NCBI GenBank assembly: GCA_025449935.1
Contig: JANWIJ010000048.1
Coordinates: 1 to 37,460, forward strand
Direction of reading: 5' to 3'
Length of the DNA stretch: 37,460 bases
Origin: Chitinophagaceae bacterium
GTDB lineage: Bacteria > Bacteroidota > Bacteroidia > Chitinophagales > Chitinophagaceae
Below are positions 9,081-16,574 of the stretch, one piece after another. The position numbers and the translations under genes were made by a program. The notes beneath the pieces were generated by a model. That model did not search any database. It saw only the letters and a list, made by a program, of their open reading frames with translations, and was not told the origin of the DNA. Positions within the stretch are counted from its first letter, which is position 1; every line of letters begins with the position of its first letter.

Positions 9081-9926
9081 ATGGAAAATTCTTTCATTGC
9101 CTGTAAAAACTGTGGTAATAAATTCACCGGTTCCTACTGCAATGCCTGCGGTGAAAAAGTATACCACGACCATCATAAAAAAGCCGGGCACCTGCTGGAA
9201 GAAGTTTTTCATTTCCTCACCCACTTCGAGGGAAGTTTTTTTACCACGTTGAAAACGGTGTTCACAAAGCCGGGGAGGTATTCGCTCGACTACTGCAACG
9301 GCATCCGGAAAAAATATTTCAAGCCGGTTTCCTATTTTATGCTCCTGGTGGTCCTGTATTTATTATTTCCCCGTTTCCAGGGGCTGAACATGAAGCTGGA
9401 TAGTTATGTAACGCCGAAATACGGGTTCACCTGGGCTTCCGCCCCGATGGTAAAAGCAAAACTGGAGAAAAAGCATATTGGCTTCCCGGAGCTGGCCAGG
9501 CTCTATAACAGTAAATCCTCATCCATATCAAAAATCGGCTTATTCTTCCTGATTCCTTTAGCCTCCTGTGTTATCCTGCTTTTGTTTTTTAGCGCCCGCA
9601 AATATTACTTTGATCATTTTATACTCAGCCTTGAATTAAGCGGGTTGTTCATTGCGCTTCATTTCCTGCTCGTTCCATTTATTTCACTTATCGCAGAACT
9701 CATCCATCCGTCATGGGCTACTTTTTTCTGGGATGATAATTACTGGCTGGGTTACCTGCAGCTTTTTATTGACCTGGTTTTTATATCGATTGCGTTTAAA
9801 AGATTTTACGGGCAGGCCTGGGGATGGACCATTCCCAAAGCCGGCATTTACCTTGTTATTTTTAGCCTTGGTATTCTGTACGTATACCGTTTACTGGTTT
9901 TAGTCGTTACTTTGACGCTGACTTAA
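9081..9926 (+). CDS. DUF3667 zinc-ribbon membrane protein
   Basis: 281 residues. An N-terminal zinc ribbon (C8, C11, C20, C23) reads CKNCGN...CNACGEK. A conserved cytosolic stretch follows (HLLEEVFHFLTHFEGSFFTT, TVFTKPGRY), then about five hydrophobic helices between residues 85 and 281. This is the DUF3667 layout common in Bacteroidota. Function unknown. It is spaced 7 bp after the GH3 gene and 10 bp before fabG, which points to one transcript. Confidence 0.85.
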   Translation: MENSFIACKNCGNKFTGSYCNACGEKVYHDHHKKAGHLLEEVFHFLTHFEGSFFTTLKTVFTKPGRYSLDYCNGIRKKYFKPVSYFMLLVVLYLLFPRFQGLNMKLDSYVTPKYGFTWASAPMVKAKLEKKHIGFPELARLYNSKSSSISKIGLFFLIPLASCVILLLFFSARKYYFDHFILSLELSGLFIALHFLLVPFISLIAELIHPSWATFFWDDNYWLGYLQLFIDLVFISIAFKRFYGQAWGWTIPKAGIYLVIFSLGILYVYRLLVLVVTLTLT

Positions 9927-9936
9927 AAAAATAATC

Positions 9937-10692
9937 ATGAACTTACTCGAAGGAAAAGTCGCTATTGTTACCGGTGCTGCCCGTGGTATCGGGGAAGGCA
10001 TTGCCCTGAAATTTGCTGAACATGGAGCCAGTGTTGCTTTTACCTATGTAAGCGACAGCAGTGCTGAAAAAGCTGCTGTGCTGGAAAAAAAACTGGCCGG
10101 GACCGGCGTAAAAGCCAAAGCATATAAAAGCAATGCCGGGGATTTTAGCCAGTGTGAAACCTTTGTAAATGATGTACTGAAGGAATTTGGTACCGTAGAT
10201 ATCTGTGTAAACAATGCCGGTATTTCCAAAGATAATTTACTGCTCCGCATGACGCCAGAGCAATGGAATGATGTGATACAGGTAAACCTGAACAGTGTGT
10301 TTTATATGACCAAGCAGGTCATCCGCCCCATGATGAAGGCAAAATCTGGTTCAATTATCAACATGAGCTCCATCATTGGCGAAATAGGAAATGCCGGGCA
10401 AAGCAGTTATGCGGCAAGCAAGGCCGGCATCATTGGTTTTACCAAATCAGTAGCCAAAGAACTCGGCAGCCGCCAGGTCCGCTGCAACGCCATAGCACCG
10501 GGTTTTGTAGAAACAGATATGACCAGCTATTTAAAAGACGGCGAAGGGGCGGAGAAATATAAAGCCGGTATTCCGCTGGGCAAGTTTGCCAGCCCCGAAG
10601 ATATCGCCAACACTGCCTTATTCCTGGCTTCAGGTTTGTCCTCCTATATCACCGGGCAAACCATCAGTGTCTGTGGGGGGTTAAACATATAG
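9937..10692 (+). CDS. fabG: 3-oxoacyl-ACP reductase FabG (SDR family)
   Basis: NADPH-dependent reduction of 3-oxoacyl-ACP in fatty-acid elongation. 251 residues, close to the family's 245. Rossmann motif TGAARGIG (12-19), NNAG, the catalytic serine in INMSSIIG, and Y158-x3-K162 in SSYAASKAG. The C-terminus ITGQTISVCGGLNI is typical and complete. The gene follows the DUF3667 gene by 10 bp. The last two bases of its TAG are the first two of an AGCTAAGAG repeat. Other SDR reductases are close relatives, so the exact substrate is inferred. Confidence 0.88.
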   Translation: MNLLEGKVAIVTGAARGIGEGIALKFAEHGASVAFTYVSDSSAEKAAVLEKKLAGTGVKAKAYKSNAGDFSQCETFVNDVLKEFGTVDICVNNAGISKDNLLLRMTPEQWNDVIQVNLNSVFYMTKQVIRPMMKAKSGSIINMSSIIGEIGNAGQSSYAASKAGIIGFTKSVAKELGSRQVRCNAIAPGFVETDMTSYLKDGEGAEKYKAGIPLGKFASPEDIANTALFLASGLSSYITGQTISVCGGLNI

Positions 10693-10724
10693 CTAAGAGC
10701 CCAAAGAGAAAAAAAGAAAAAGGA
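10691..10724 (+). repeat. Left inverted copy of the AGCTAAGAG/polypurine repeat
   Basis: AGCTAAGAG, then CCC, then a purine tract (AAAGAGAAAAAAAGAAAAAG, then GAG). It begins on the fabG stop codon and lies 53 bp before the GxxExxY gene. It is inverted relative to the copies at 11197-11266. Confidence 0.7.
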
Positions 10725-10777
10725 GTGGATGAGTTTGTGTTATTTAGTCAGAGATTTCCCAACCAGGAAGCTGTTAT

Positions 10778-11173
10778 ATGCAAATAAATGACCTTACGGC
10801 CATAATTGTTGACCTCTGTATAAAGATTCATTCAAGAGTAGGTCCTGGCTGTTTTGAAAGAGTCTATGAAGAGATTTTATGTCACGAATTAATTAAACTG
10901 GGCTACAAAGTTGAAAGACAGCTCCTGCTCCCAATTAAATATGATGAACTACGTATCAAGGATGCCTATCAAATTGATTTATTGGTCGAAAACATGCTGG
11001 TGCTGGAATTAAAATCTGTACATCCGCTGCCTCCTGTATATTTTAATCAGGTTCGCACACAACTTTCACTCCTTAATCTGAAACACGGGATGCTTTTAAA
11101 TTTTAAAGTGGAATTAATGAAAGATGGGATACACAGGGTATTCAACAACTTTGGTAAAGAGAAAATTGATTAA
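10778..11173 (+). CDS. GxxExxY protein (PD-(D/E)XK nuclease fold)
   Basis: 131 residues, the usual family size. The name-giving motif is GPGCFERVY, with G24, E27 and Y30. A restriction-endonuclease-type core follows: D67 in YQIDLLV and E77-x-K79 in VLELKS, the D...ExK pattern of PD-(D/E)XK nucleases. The C-terminal part has the family's QVRTQLSLL and GMLLNFKV segments. Biological role unknown; these genes often occur in several copies per genome. An SD-like AGGAAG (10765-10770) lies 7 bp before the ATG. The gene is flanked on both sides by inverted AGCTAAGAG repeats. Confidence 0.88.
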   Translation: MQINDLTAIIVDLCIKIHSRVGPGCFERVYEEILCHELIKLGYKVERQLLLPIKYDELRIKDAYQIDLLVENMLVLELKSVHPLPPVYFNQVRTQLSLLNLKHGMLLNFKVELMKDGIHRVFNNFGKEKID

Positions 11174-11196
11174 GGTAACGGCATTGTGAAAAAACG

Positions 11197-11266
11197 CCTT
11201 CTCTCTTCCCCCCTTTATTCTCTTAGCTTTTCTCTTTCTCTCTTTTTCTCCTTTATTCTCTTAGCT
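11197..11266 (-). repeat. Right inverted AGCTAAGAG/polypurine repeat, two tandem copies
   Basis: On the minus strand two copies start at 11266 and 11228, 38 bp apart. They share 17 identical bases (AGCTAAGAGAATAAAGG), each followed by a purine-only tract. The first copy contains the last codons and the TAA of the alkA-like gene. Confidence 0.75.
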
Positions 11267-11900
11267 TTATCCCCCTCCTTTTTATATAGGCATGCCATAA
11301 AATCATCGCGGCAATGGTCCGGTATGGCCGCCAGGGTTCTGCTATTTTAAGCATCTCCTCTTTACTTATGTCCTTTGGTAATTTTTTTACTTCTTTCAGG
11401 CTATTCACCAAAGCAATATCCCCCAGCGGGAACAGGTCGGTCCGTTGCAGTGCATGCATCAGGTATACATCCACTGTCCAGTGCCCGATCCCTTTTATTT
11501 TAATCAATGTTGTCCTTACCCCTTCTTCGTCCGCATGTGTAAGTCGTTTTAAAATAAGTTCCCTGCGCCGGATTGCCCGGGCCAGTTCCCTGGCATAGAT
11601 AATTTTCTGCCGGCTAAAATAGCAGGCTCTTAGTTCCTTATCAGTCAGTGACAGGATCTTTGCAGGCGTTACAAAACCGATCTTCTCTTTTAATTTTTTA
11701 AAGGCGGCATAAGCTGCTGCCAGTGAAACCTGTTGTTCCAGGATAAAAAGTATGAGTGTTTGAAAGGTTGCCGGACGTGTCCACATGGGTGGAAAGCCGT
11801 CCCTGGAAATAATATCACCTAAATGAGTGTCCTTTGCAGCTAATTTTTTGCATATCTTTTGAAAGCTATTCTTATTAAAAGTGCGGATGGCAGCCTGCAT
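11253..11900 (-). CDS. DNA-3-methyladenine glycosylase II-like (HhH-GPD) protein
   Basis: Base-excision repair glycosylase of the AlkA/endonuclease III superfamily, 215 residues. The helix-hairpin-helix is IKGIGHWTVDVYLMHAL. The catalytic Asp region is RTDLFPLGDIAL, as in AlkA proteins. It is shorter than E. coli AlkA (282), lacking the N-terminal extra domain. The final four codons (K-L-R-E) and the TAA fall inside the right-hand AGCTAAGAG repeat, so its C-terminal tail appears to come from the repeat. There is a normal ATG start; no clear promoter was seen. Confidence 0.85.
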   Translation of the reverse strand: MQAAIRTFNKNSFQKICKKLAAKDTHLGDIISRDGFPPMWTRPATFQTLILFILEQQVSLAAAYAAFKKLKEKIGFVTPAKILSLTDKELRACYFSRQKIIYARELARAIRRRELILKRLTHADEEGVRTTLIKIKGIGHWTVDVYLMHALQRTDLFPLGDIALVNSLKEVKKLPKDISKEEMLKIAEPWRPYRTIAAMILWHAYIKRRGIKLRE

Positions 11901-11944
11901 TAATATTATTTTATACTTTACGTAAAGGTTTAAAACCTCAGGTT

Positions 11945-12487
11945 ATGAAAAAAATATTCTTCCTCTTTTTTATGGCGGTTGCAACAAATGCTATTGCCCA
12001 AAATAAGAATTATATCCTGAGTACAGATGGCATTGGCCCGATAAAAATGGGCATGACACTGGCTGATTTAGAAAAACTACTGCAAACAAAGATCACACTA
12101 AAGGTCATTGATGTTGACCCGGTGGTGCTTGTTGAAACAATCAAAGCAAAATATAAAGGCATAGACCTGGAAATTGACCTGATCAAAATGCAGGGAATTC
12201 CCGCCGCTTTCGTGTCAGTTGATGGCATGAGCACCAGCAGCCCGTTATGTAAAACAAATTCAGGCATTGGTATTGGCTCCACCAAAATACAAATCATCAA
12301 TGCCTATGAGGGCTACCATGTGGATGCAAGACCTGTTTTTACGGAGGACGACCCACCAAAAAAAAGTAAGACAAGGAGTACGGTAACTGTAAAGGAAGCT
12401 GCTGAGGGTTATGCTATTTTGTTTCACCTCGTCAATAATAAAGTAGTGTCCTTTCAACTATTTGCTGATTTCGATGATGAAGAGTAG
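11945..12487 (+). CDS. Secreted protein of unknown function, paralogue A
   Basis: 180 residues with a signal peptide (MKKIFFLFFMAVATNAIAQ, cut probable after AIA). The mature part begins with a GIGPIKMGM segment. A central SSPLCKTNSGIGIGSTK block and a C-terminal NNKVVSFQL strand follow. The same three blocks occur in the next gene. I do not recognise a named domain. The short repeated beta-strand pattern suggests a small periplasmic or extracellular domain. Confidence 0.75.
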   Translation: MKKIFFLFFMAVATNAIAQNKNYILSTDGIGPIKMGMTLADLEKLLQTKITLKVIDVDPVVLVETIKAKYKGIDLEIDLIKMQGIPAAFVSVDGMSTSSPLCKTNSGIGIGSTKIQIINAYEGYHVDARPVFTEDDPPKKSKTRSTVTVKEAAEGYAILFHLVNNKVVSFQLFADFDDEE

Positions 12488-12546
12488 TCTCAAATTGTAA
12501 CGTCTGCCATTTTAAAAATTGTCCGGCAGCCTTAAAACTTCTTAGT

Positions 12547-13116
12547 ATGAAAAAAATATGCCTGGCTTTTTTTATGATGGCAGCCACCTGCACAACCGCC
12601 CAAAATAAAGACTATTTAATCAGCATGGATGGCCTGGGCGCCTTAAAACTTGGTATGTCACAGGCCCGGGTAGAAAAATTATTGAACAGGAAAATACCCC
12701 TGACCCATCACCTGGATACAATCAACAATTTCTACCAGGACACAGCGAAACTCACCTATAAGAATATTCCTGTGCAGCTGGAATTTAACCGAAGCTATAC
12801 CGCCCCCAATCAATTTTATATGAGACTGATCGGGATCCGGGCCAGCAGCCCCCTGTGTAAAACAGCATCAGGGACTGGTATCGGTTCTGACAAATTAAAA
12901 ATCCTCACTGAGTATAATGATTACCATATCAAGATTCAGCCGGGGTACGTAAGTTACTATGCTACGGAAGAAGGCAAAGGGAAAAGCACCATAAGCATAC
13001 TGGATGATGCGGCAAGTCTCGGGGATGGTTCAGATGCATACACGACCGTGTTTTACCTGCTGAATAAAAAAGTGGTGTCCTTCGAACTAAAAGCCAAACT
13101 AAAAGAGGAATGGTAA
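12547..13116 (+). CDS. Secreted protein of unknown function, paralogue B
   Basis: 189 residues with a signal peptide ending CTTAQ. It aligns along its length with the previous gene: GLGALKLGM, SSPLCKTASGTGIGSDK and LNKKVVSFEL. The intergenic leaders are also alike, and the pair looks like a tandem duplication that has diverged. It ends 4 bp before the convergent crotonase gene. Function unknown. Confidence 0.75.
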   Translation: MKKICLAFFMMAATCTTAQNKDYLISMDGLGALKLGMSQARVEKLLNRKIPLTHHLDTINNFYQDTAKLTYKNIPVQLEFNRSYTAPNQFYMRLIGIRASSPLCKTASGTGIGSDKLKILTEYNDYHIKIQPGYVSYYATEEGKGKSTISILDDAASLGDGSDAYTTVFYLLNKKVVSFELKAKLKEEW

Positions 13117-13120
13117 GTAG

Positions 13121-13879
13121 CTACCCGGCTTTGAATTTTTCAATGGCATTGCTGGTAAATTCGCTCAGTACCAGGCGGCCACTGATTTTTGCCCGTTCAA
13201 CCAGCAGCGAATCCCAATCTTCTGTGCCCTTCCAGAATATTTTTTTCATTTCTGCCATGGCTTCCGGGCTGGAGTGCATCAACGTATTGGCCAGGCGGCT
13301 TATAGCTTCATCCATATCCGCGATCGACGGATGCAATTCTGAAAACAATCCTTTTTTTCTTGCCCAGTCCGCGTTGCGCCATTTGGTTGCATCGACAGCC
13401 AGTTGTGAAAATGCAGAAGTACCAATTTTTCGTTCTACAGCAGGTCCCACCACAAAAGGCCCGATGCCCACCGCCAGTTCGCTCAGTTTTATGTCTGCGC
13501 CATCTGCAGCAATAGCATAGTCAACCGCTGCTGCCAGGCCGACACCACCCCCCACGCATTTACCCTGTATACGGCCAATGATCAGTTTCGGGCAGGTCCG
13601 CATCGCATTGATCACGTGTGCAAACCCGCTGAAGAATTTAACTCCTTCTTCCTGGTTTTTTATTGCCGCCAGTTCCTCGAAAGAAGCCCCGGAGCAAAAA
13701 GTTCTTTCTCCTGCCGACCGCAGGATAATCACCAGGGTATCCGGGTCGTCCCCCGCATGCTTGATGGCGATTGCCAATTCCCCCAGGATCTTGCCCGGCA
13801 ATGAATTGCTTTGCGGGTGAAAAAACCCGATCGTTGTAATGCCTTTGTGCCATTCACTTTTTACATAAGCATCTGCCAT
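13121..13879 (-). CDS. Enoyl-CoA hydratase/isomerase family protein
   Basis: Crotonase-fold protein, 252 residues. The oxyanion-hole region is CSGASFEEL, and the second glycine-rich element is GKCVGGGVGLAAAVD. The position of the first catalytic Glu of enoyl-CoA hydratase is Gly (G114), while the second is kept (E134 in KLSELAVGIG). A single-acid site is more usual in isomerases. The gene lies 13 bp after paaZ on the same strand, so a role in phenylacetate ring cleavage or the following beta-oxidation (PaaG- or PaaF-like) is likely but not decided by the sequence. Confidence 0.85.
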   Translation of the reverse strand: MADAYVKSEWHKGITTIGFFHPQSNSLPGKILGELAIAIKHAGDDPDTLVIILRSAGERTFCSGASFEELAAIKNQEEGVKFFSGFAHVINAMRTCPKLIIGRIQGKCVGGGVGLAAAVDYAIAADGADIKLSELAVGIGPFVVGPAVERKIGTSAFSQLAVDATKWRNADWARKKGLFSELHPSIADMDEAISRLANTLMHSSPEAMAEMKKIFWKGTEDWDSLLVERAKISGRLVLSEFTSNAIEKFKAG

Positions 13880-13892
13880 GATAATAGATTTA

Positions 13893-15986
13893 TTATTGAT
13901 TTTTCCTGGCCACCATGGTCAATATCGTGGCCACCCCGGTTACTTCATTGGTTTCATCAATCATTTCCACCAGCCATTTCACAATGCCTTTGTCAATATC
14001 ATCTCCCCGCTTAAAATCTTCTGGGTTTTCGATCACTCTTTTATCATTGGGTAATTTTTCCTTGCAGGTAAACCGGATATGAATCGTTGCCCCGGGATAA
14101 ACCGGTTTGGTAAAACGTAGCTCATCGATCCCATAGTTCAGTAATACGGGGTTTTTTTCATAGCTGTCTACAAACAACCCTGCCGCTATGCTCATGATAA
14201 AATACCCATGGGCAACCTGTCGCTCAAACATGGTACCTGTAAAATCTGTTGTTTGGCTGTGTGCATAGAAATGATCCCCGCTCAGGTCAGCAAACTTATC
14301 GATGTCCTCACTGGTGATCACTCTTTTGGCCGTGATGATCTGGTCGCCGGGATGGAGTTCCTCAAAATATTTCTTAAACGGGTGAATCGCGGATTCTTTC
14401 CCTTTTGCATAAGGCTGGTAAACATTGGTGATAGCAGTAATGGTAGTGGGTGAGCCCTGCAATGCTGTGCGTTGCAAATAATGTTTGACACCGCGGAGCC
14501 CTCCCATTTCTTCGCCGCCACCTGCGCGGCCGGGGCCACCATGTACCAGCAATGGCAGGGGAGATCCGTGACCAGTTGATTCTTGGGCGCATTCATTATT
14601 TAAAACCAATATCCGGCCGTGGTGGGTAGCTGCGCCCGTTACGTATTCTTTCGCCAGTTGATAATCGGCTGTAACAATCGTAGAACACAGGCTTCCTTTT
14701 CCCAGTTTGCTTAGTGCAATGGCTTCCTCCGGGTTTTTATAAGGCATGATGGTACTTACCGGTCCGAATGCTTCCACCTCATGCGATGGATTTGTTGTAT
14801 AGCCACTGGCTAAAGCCCAGGGTAATTCATTCATCAATAACAGCGGTGACATAAAAGCTCCTTTTTTCGAATCGGCATCAATTACTTCCACACTATCCAG
14901 TGACCCGTATACAATCTGCGAAGAAGCCAGCAATTTCTGCACCTGTGTTTTTACTTCCTGCCGCTGCGTTTCACCTGCCAGCGAACCCATTCTGACTGCT
15001 GCGTTCAATGGGTTGCCGATCGGGGTCTGTGACAACGAACTGGCAATGGCCTTCCAAACATCTTCCATTTTATTTTCGGGAACAAATATGCGGCGTATGC
15101 CCGTACAGCGCTGACCTGCTTTCAGGGTCATTTCCTTACGTATCTCTTTTACAAAAATGTCCCATTCCGGCATACCCGGTACCACGTCCGCACCCAGTAC
15201 AATACAATTCAGTGAATCCGCTTCCATATTAAACGGAACCGACTCGCCCAGGATTTTTGGATTCGACTTCAGCATCAGGCCGGTTGACGCGGACCCGGTA
15301 AATGAAACAACATCCTGCGATGAAACATGATCCAGTAAATCACCCGCACTGCCACAGACCAGTTGCAATGACCCTTCCGGTAAAATCTTTGAAGCGATAA
15401 TTTCTTTCACGACCACCTCCGTTAAATAGGAGGTGACGGTGGCGGGTTTTACAATAGCGGGCATACCGGCTAACAGGTTCACGGCAATTTTTTCCAGCAT
15501 CCCCCATACCGGGAAATTAAAAGCATTGATGTGGATGGCGACCCCTTCCTTGGGAACAAGGATATGTGTTCCCATGAATGTATTGTTCTTCCCCAGGTTA
15601 TGACTTTCCCCATCGATACAAAATGTTTCATCAGGGAATTTTCTCCGGAGTGAAGCATTCGCAAACAAATTTCCAATCCCCCCTTCAATATCTACCCAAC
15701 TATCCGCCTTTGTCGCACCGGTTTGATACGACACCTGGTAAAATTTATCCAAATGCTTTCGCAGGTGCAAGGCCAATGCTTTCAGCATATTTCCGCGCTG
15801 GTGAAAAGTCATTTTCCTTAAGGCCGGGTTACCCACCTTGCGGGCATAATCAGTCATCCCCTTAAAGTCCAGTCCTTTGGTGGTAGCGGAAGCAATGGGT
15901 TGCCCCGTTACCGCATTATAAAGCAGCTGGCCTTCCCCATCGCCTGTAATCCAGTCGCCCCCAATATAATTCTCCAGTTTGATCAT
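13893..15986 (-). CDS. paaZ: Bifunctional PaaZ: oxepin-CoA hydrolase / 3-oxo-5,6-dehydrosuberyl-CoA semialdehyde dehydrogenase
   Basis: Enzyme of the aerobic phenylacetyl-CoA pathway: ring opening of oxepin-CoA and oxidation of the resulting aldehyde. 697 residues, near the E. coli length (681). The N-terminal aldehyde dehydrogenase domain (about 1-520) has FTGSAST and the nucleophile region LKAGQRCTG with Cys near 295. The C-terminal MaoC-like hydratase domain (about 545-697) has DLSGDHFYAHS. A good Shine-Dalgarno AAAAGGAG lies 6 bases before the ATG. It is followed at 13 bp by a crotonase gene. The other paa genes are not in the window. Confidence 0.92.
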   Translation of the reverse strand: MIKLENYIGGDWITGDGEGQLLYNAVTGQPIASATTKGLDFKGMTDYARKVGNPALRKMTFHQRGNMLKALALHLRKHLDKFYQVSYQTGATKADSWVDIEGGIGNLFANASLRRKFPDETFCIDGESHNLGKNNTFMGTHILVPKEGVAIHINAFNFPVWGMLEKIAVNLLAGMPAIVKPATVTSYLTEVVVKEIIASKILPEGSLQLVCGSAGDLLDHVSSQDVVSFTGSASTGLMLKSNPKILGESVPFNMEADSLNCIVLGADVVPGMPEWDIFVKEIRKEMTLKAGQRCTGIRRIFVPENKMEDVWKAIASSLSQTPIGNPLNAAVRMGSLAGETQRQEVKTQVQKLLASSQIVYGSLDSVEVIDADSKKGAFMSPLLLMNELPWALASGYTTNPSHEVEAFGPVSTIMPYKNPEEAIALSKLGKGSLCSTIVTADYQLAKEYVTGAATHHGRILVLNNECAQESTGHGSPLPLLVHGGPGRAGGGEEMGGLRGVKHYLQRTALQGSPTTITAITNVYQPYAKGKESAIHPFKKYFEELHPGDQIITAKRVITSEDIDKFADLSGDHFYAHSQTTDFTGTMFERQVAHGYFIMSIAAGLFVDSYEKNPVLLNYGIDELRFTKPVYPGATIHIRFTCKEKLPNDKRVIENPEDFKRGDDIDKGIVKWLVEMIDETNEVTGVATILTMVARKNQ

Positions 15987-15992
15987 ACAACA

Positions 15993-16000
15993 CTCCTTTT
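15993..16000 (-). promoter_or_regulatory. Strong ribosome binding site of paaZ
   Basis: AAAAGGAG on the minus strand, 6 bases before the ATG at 15986. It stands out because most genes here have no clear Shine-Dalgarno. It fixes the paaZ start. Confidence 0.6.
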
Positions 16001-16080
16001 ATGAATAAAGCGAAATTACCTGAAATCCCAAAAAACACGGAAGATTGATTTCTCTTATCATCCCCAATCAAATAGCATCC

Positions 16081-16088
16081 TATCTTTG
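16081..16088 (+). promoter_or_regulatory. -7 element upstream of the 16107 lipoprotein gene
   Basis: TATCTTTG, followed by C, an exact TAnnTTTG match, 18 bases before the ATG. No convincing -33 TTTG at the right spacing. Confidence 0.55.
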
Positions 16089-16106
16089 CCGCATTAAAAA
16101 TACCAT

Positions 16107-16574
16107 ATGAGAAAAATAATATTCCCCCTCATCGCTTTCACCTGTTTGGCCATGACTGCGTGTAAGGAGAGCAGCAAAAAAAATACAACTAAAGAAGAGG
16201 TCTTAACGCCTGCCGACAGCCTGATGAAGGAAGTAAATGAAGGACATGATGCGGTTATGCCAAAAATGGGAAAAGTGCGGGGAGCCCAGAAGGAAATACA
16301 GCGATTACTTGATTCTATTGCCACTTTACCTGCCAAGGCCCAGCAGGGTGCGGCTTCACTAAAATCCAGGCTGGAATTGCTGGTGAATGATCTGAACTAC
16401 GCTGACTTTGCCATGGACAAATGGATGACAGAATTCAACCGCGATTCGGCACTCAATGATATGCAGCAACGCATAAAATACCTGGCAGACGAAAAACTTA
16501 AAGTGAATAAGGTAAAGGAGGCTGTTTTAACCGGGTTGGCCAGGGCGGATTCTCTATTAAAGGCAAAGCTTTAA
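16107..16574 (+). CDS. Small lipoprotein, coiled-coil type
   Basis: 155 residues. It starts with a lipoprotein signal (MRKIIFPLIAFTCLAMTAC, lipobox MTAC, acylated Cys 19), then a Ser/Lys/Thr-rich linker. The rest is charged and helical with heptad character (for example QRIKYLADEKLKVNKVKEA). Similar proteins in this group often carry uninformative names; the function is unknown. It shares the palindrome TTAA (16571-16574) with the stop codon of the convergent DinB-like gene. Confidence 0.75.
   Translation: MRKIIFPLIAFTCLAMTACKESSKKNTTKEEVLTPADSLMKEVNEGHDAVMPKMGKVRGAQKEIQRLLDSIATLPAKAQQGAASLKSRLELLVNDLNYADFAMDKWMTEFNRDSALNDMQQRIKYLADEKLKVNKVKEAVLTGLARADSLLKAKL

Larger units (their letters stand above)
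10691..11266. mobile_element. Candidate repeat-bounded GxxExxY unit
   Basis: A 576-bp unit consisting of one GxxExxY gene between inverted AGCTAAGAG/polypurine repeats. It sits between the 3' ends of fabG and the alkA-like gene. No transposase and no clear target duplication are visible. Mobility is inferred from the inverted ends and from the solo repeat at metF; it may be only a repeat-flanked gene. Confidence 0.3.
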
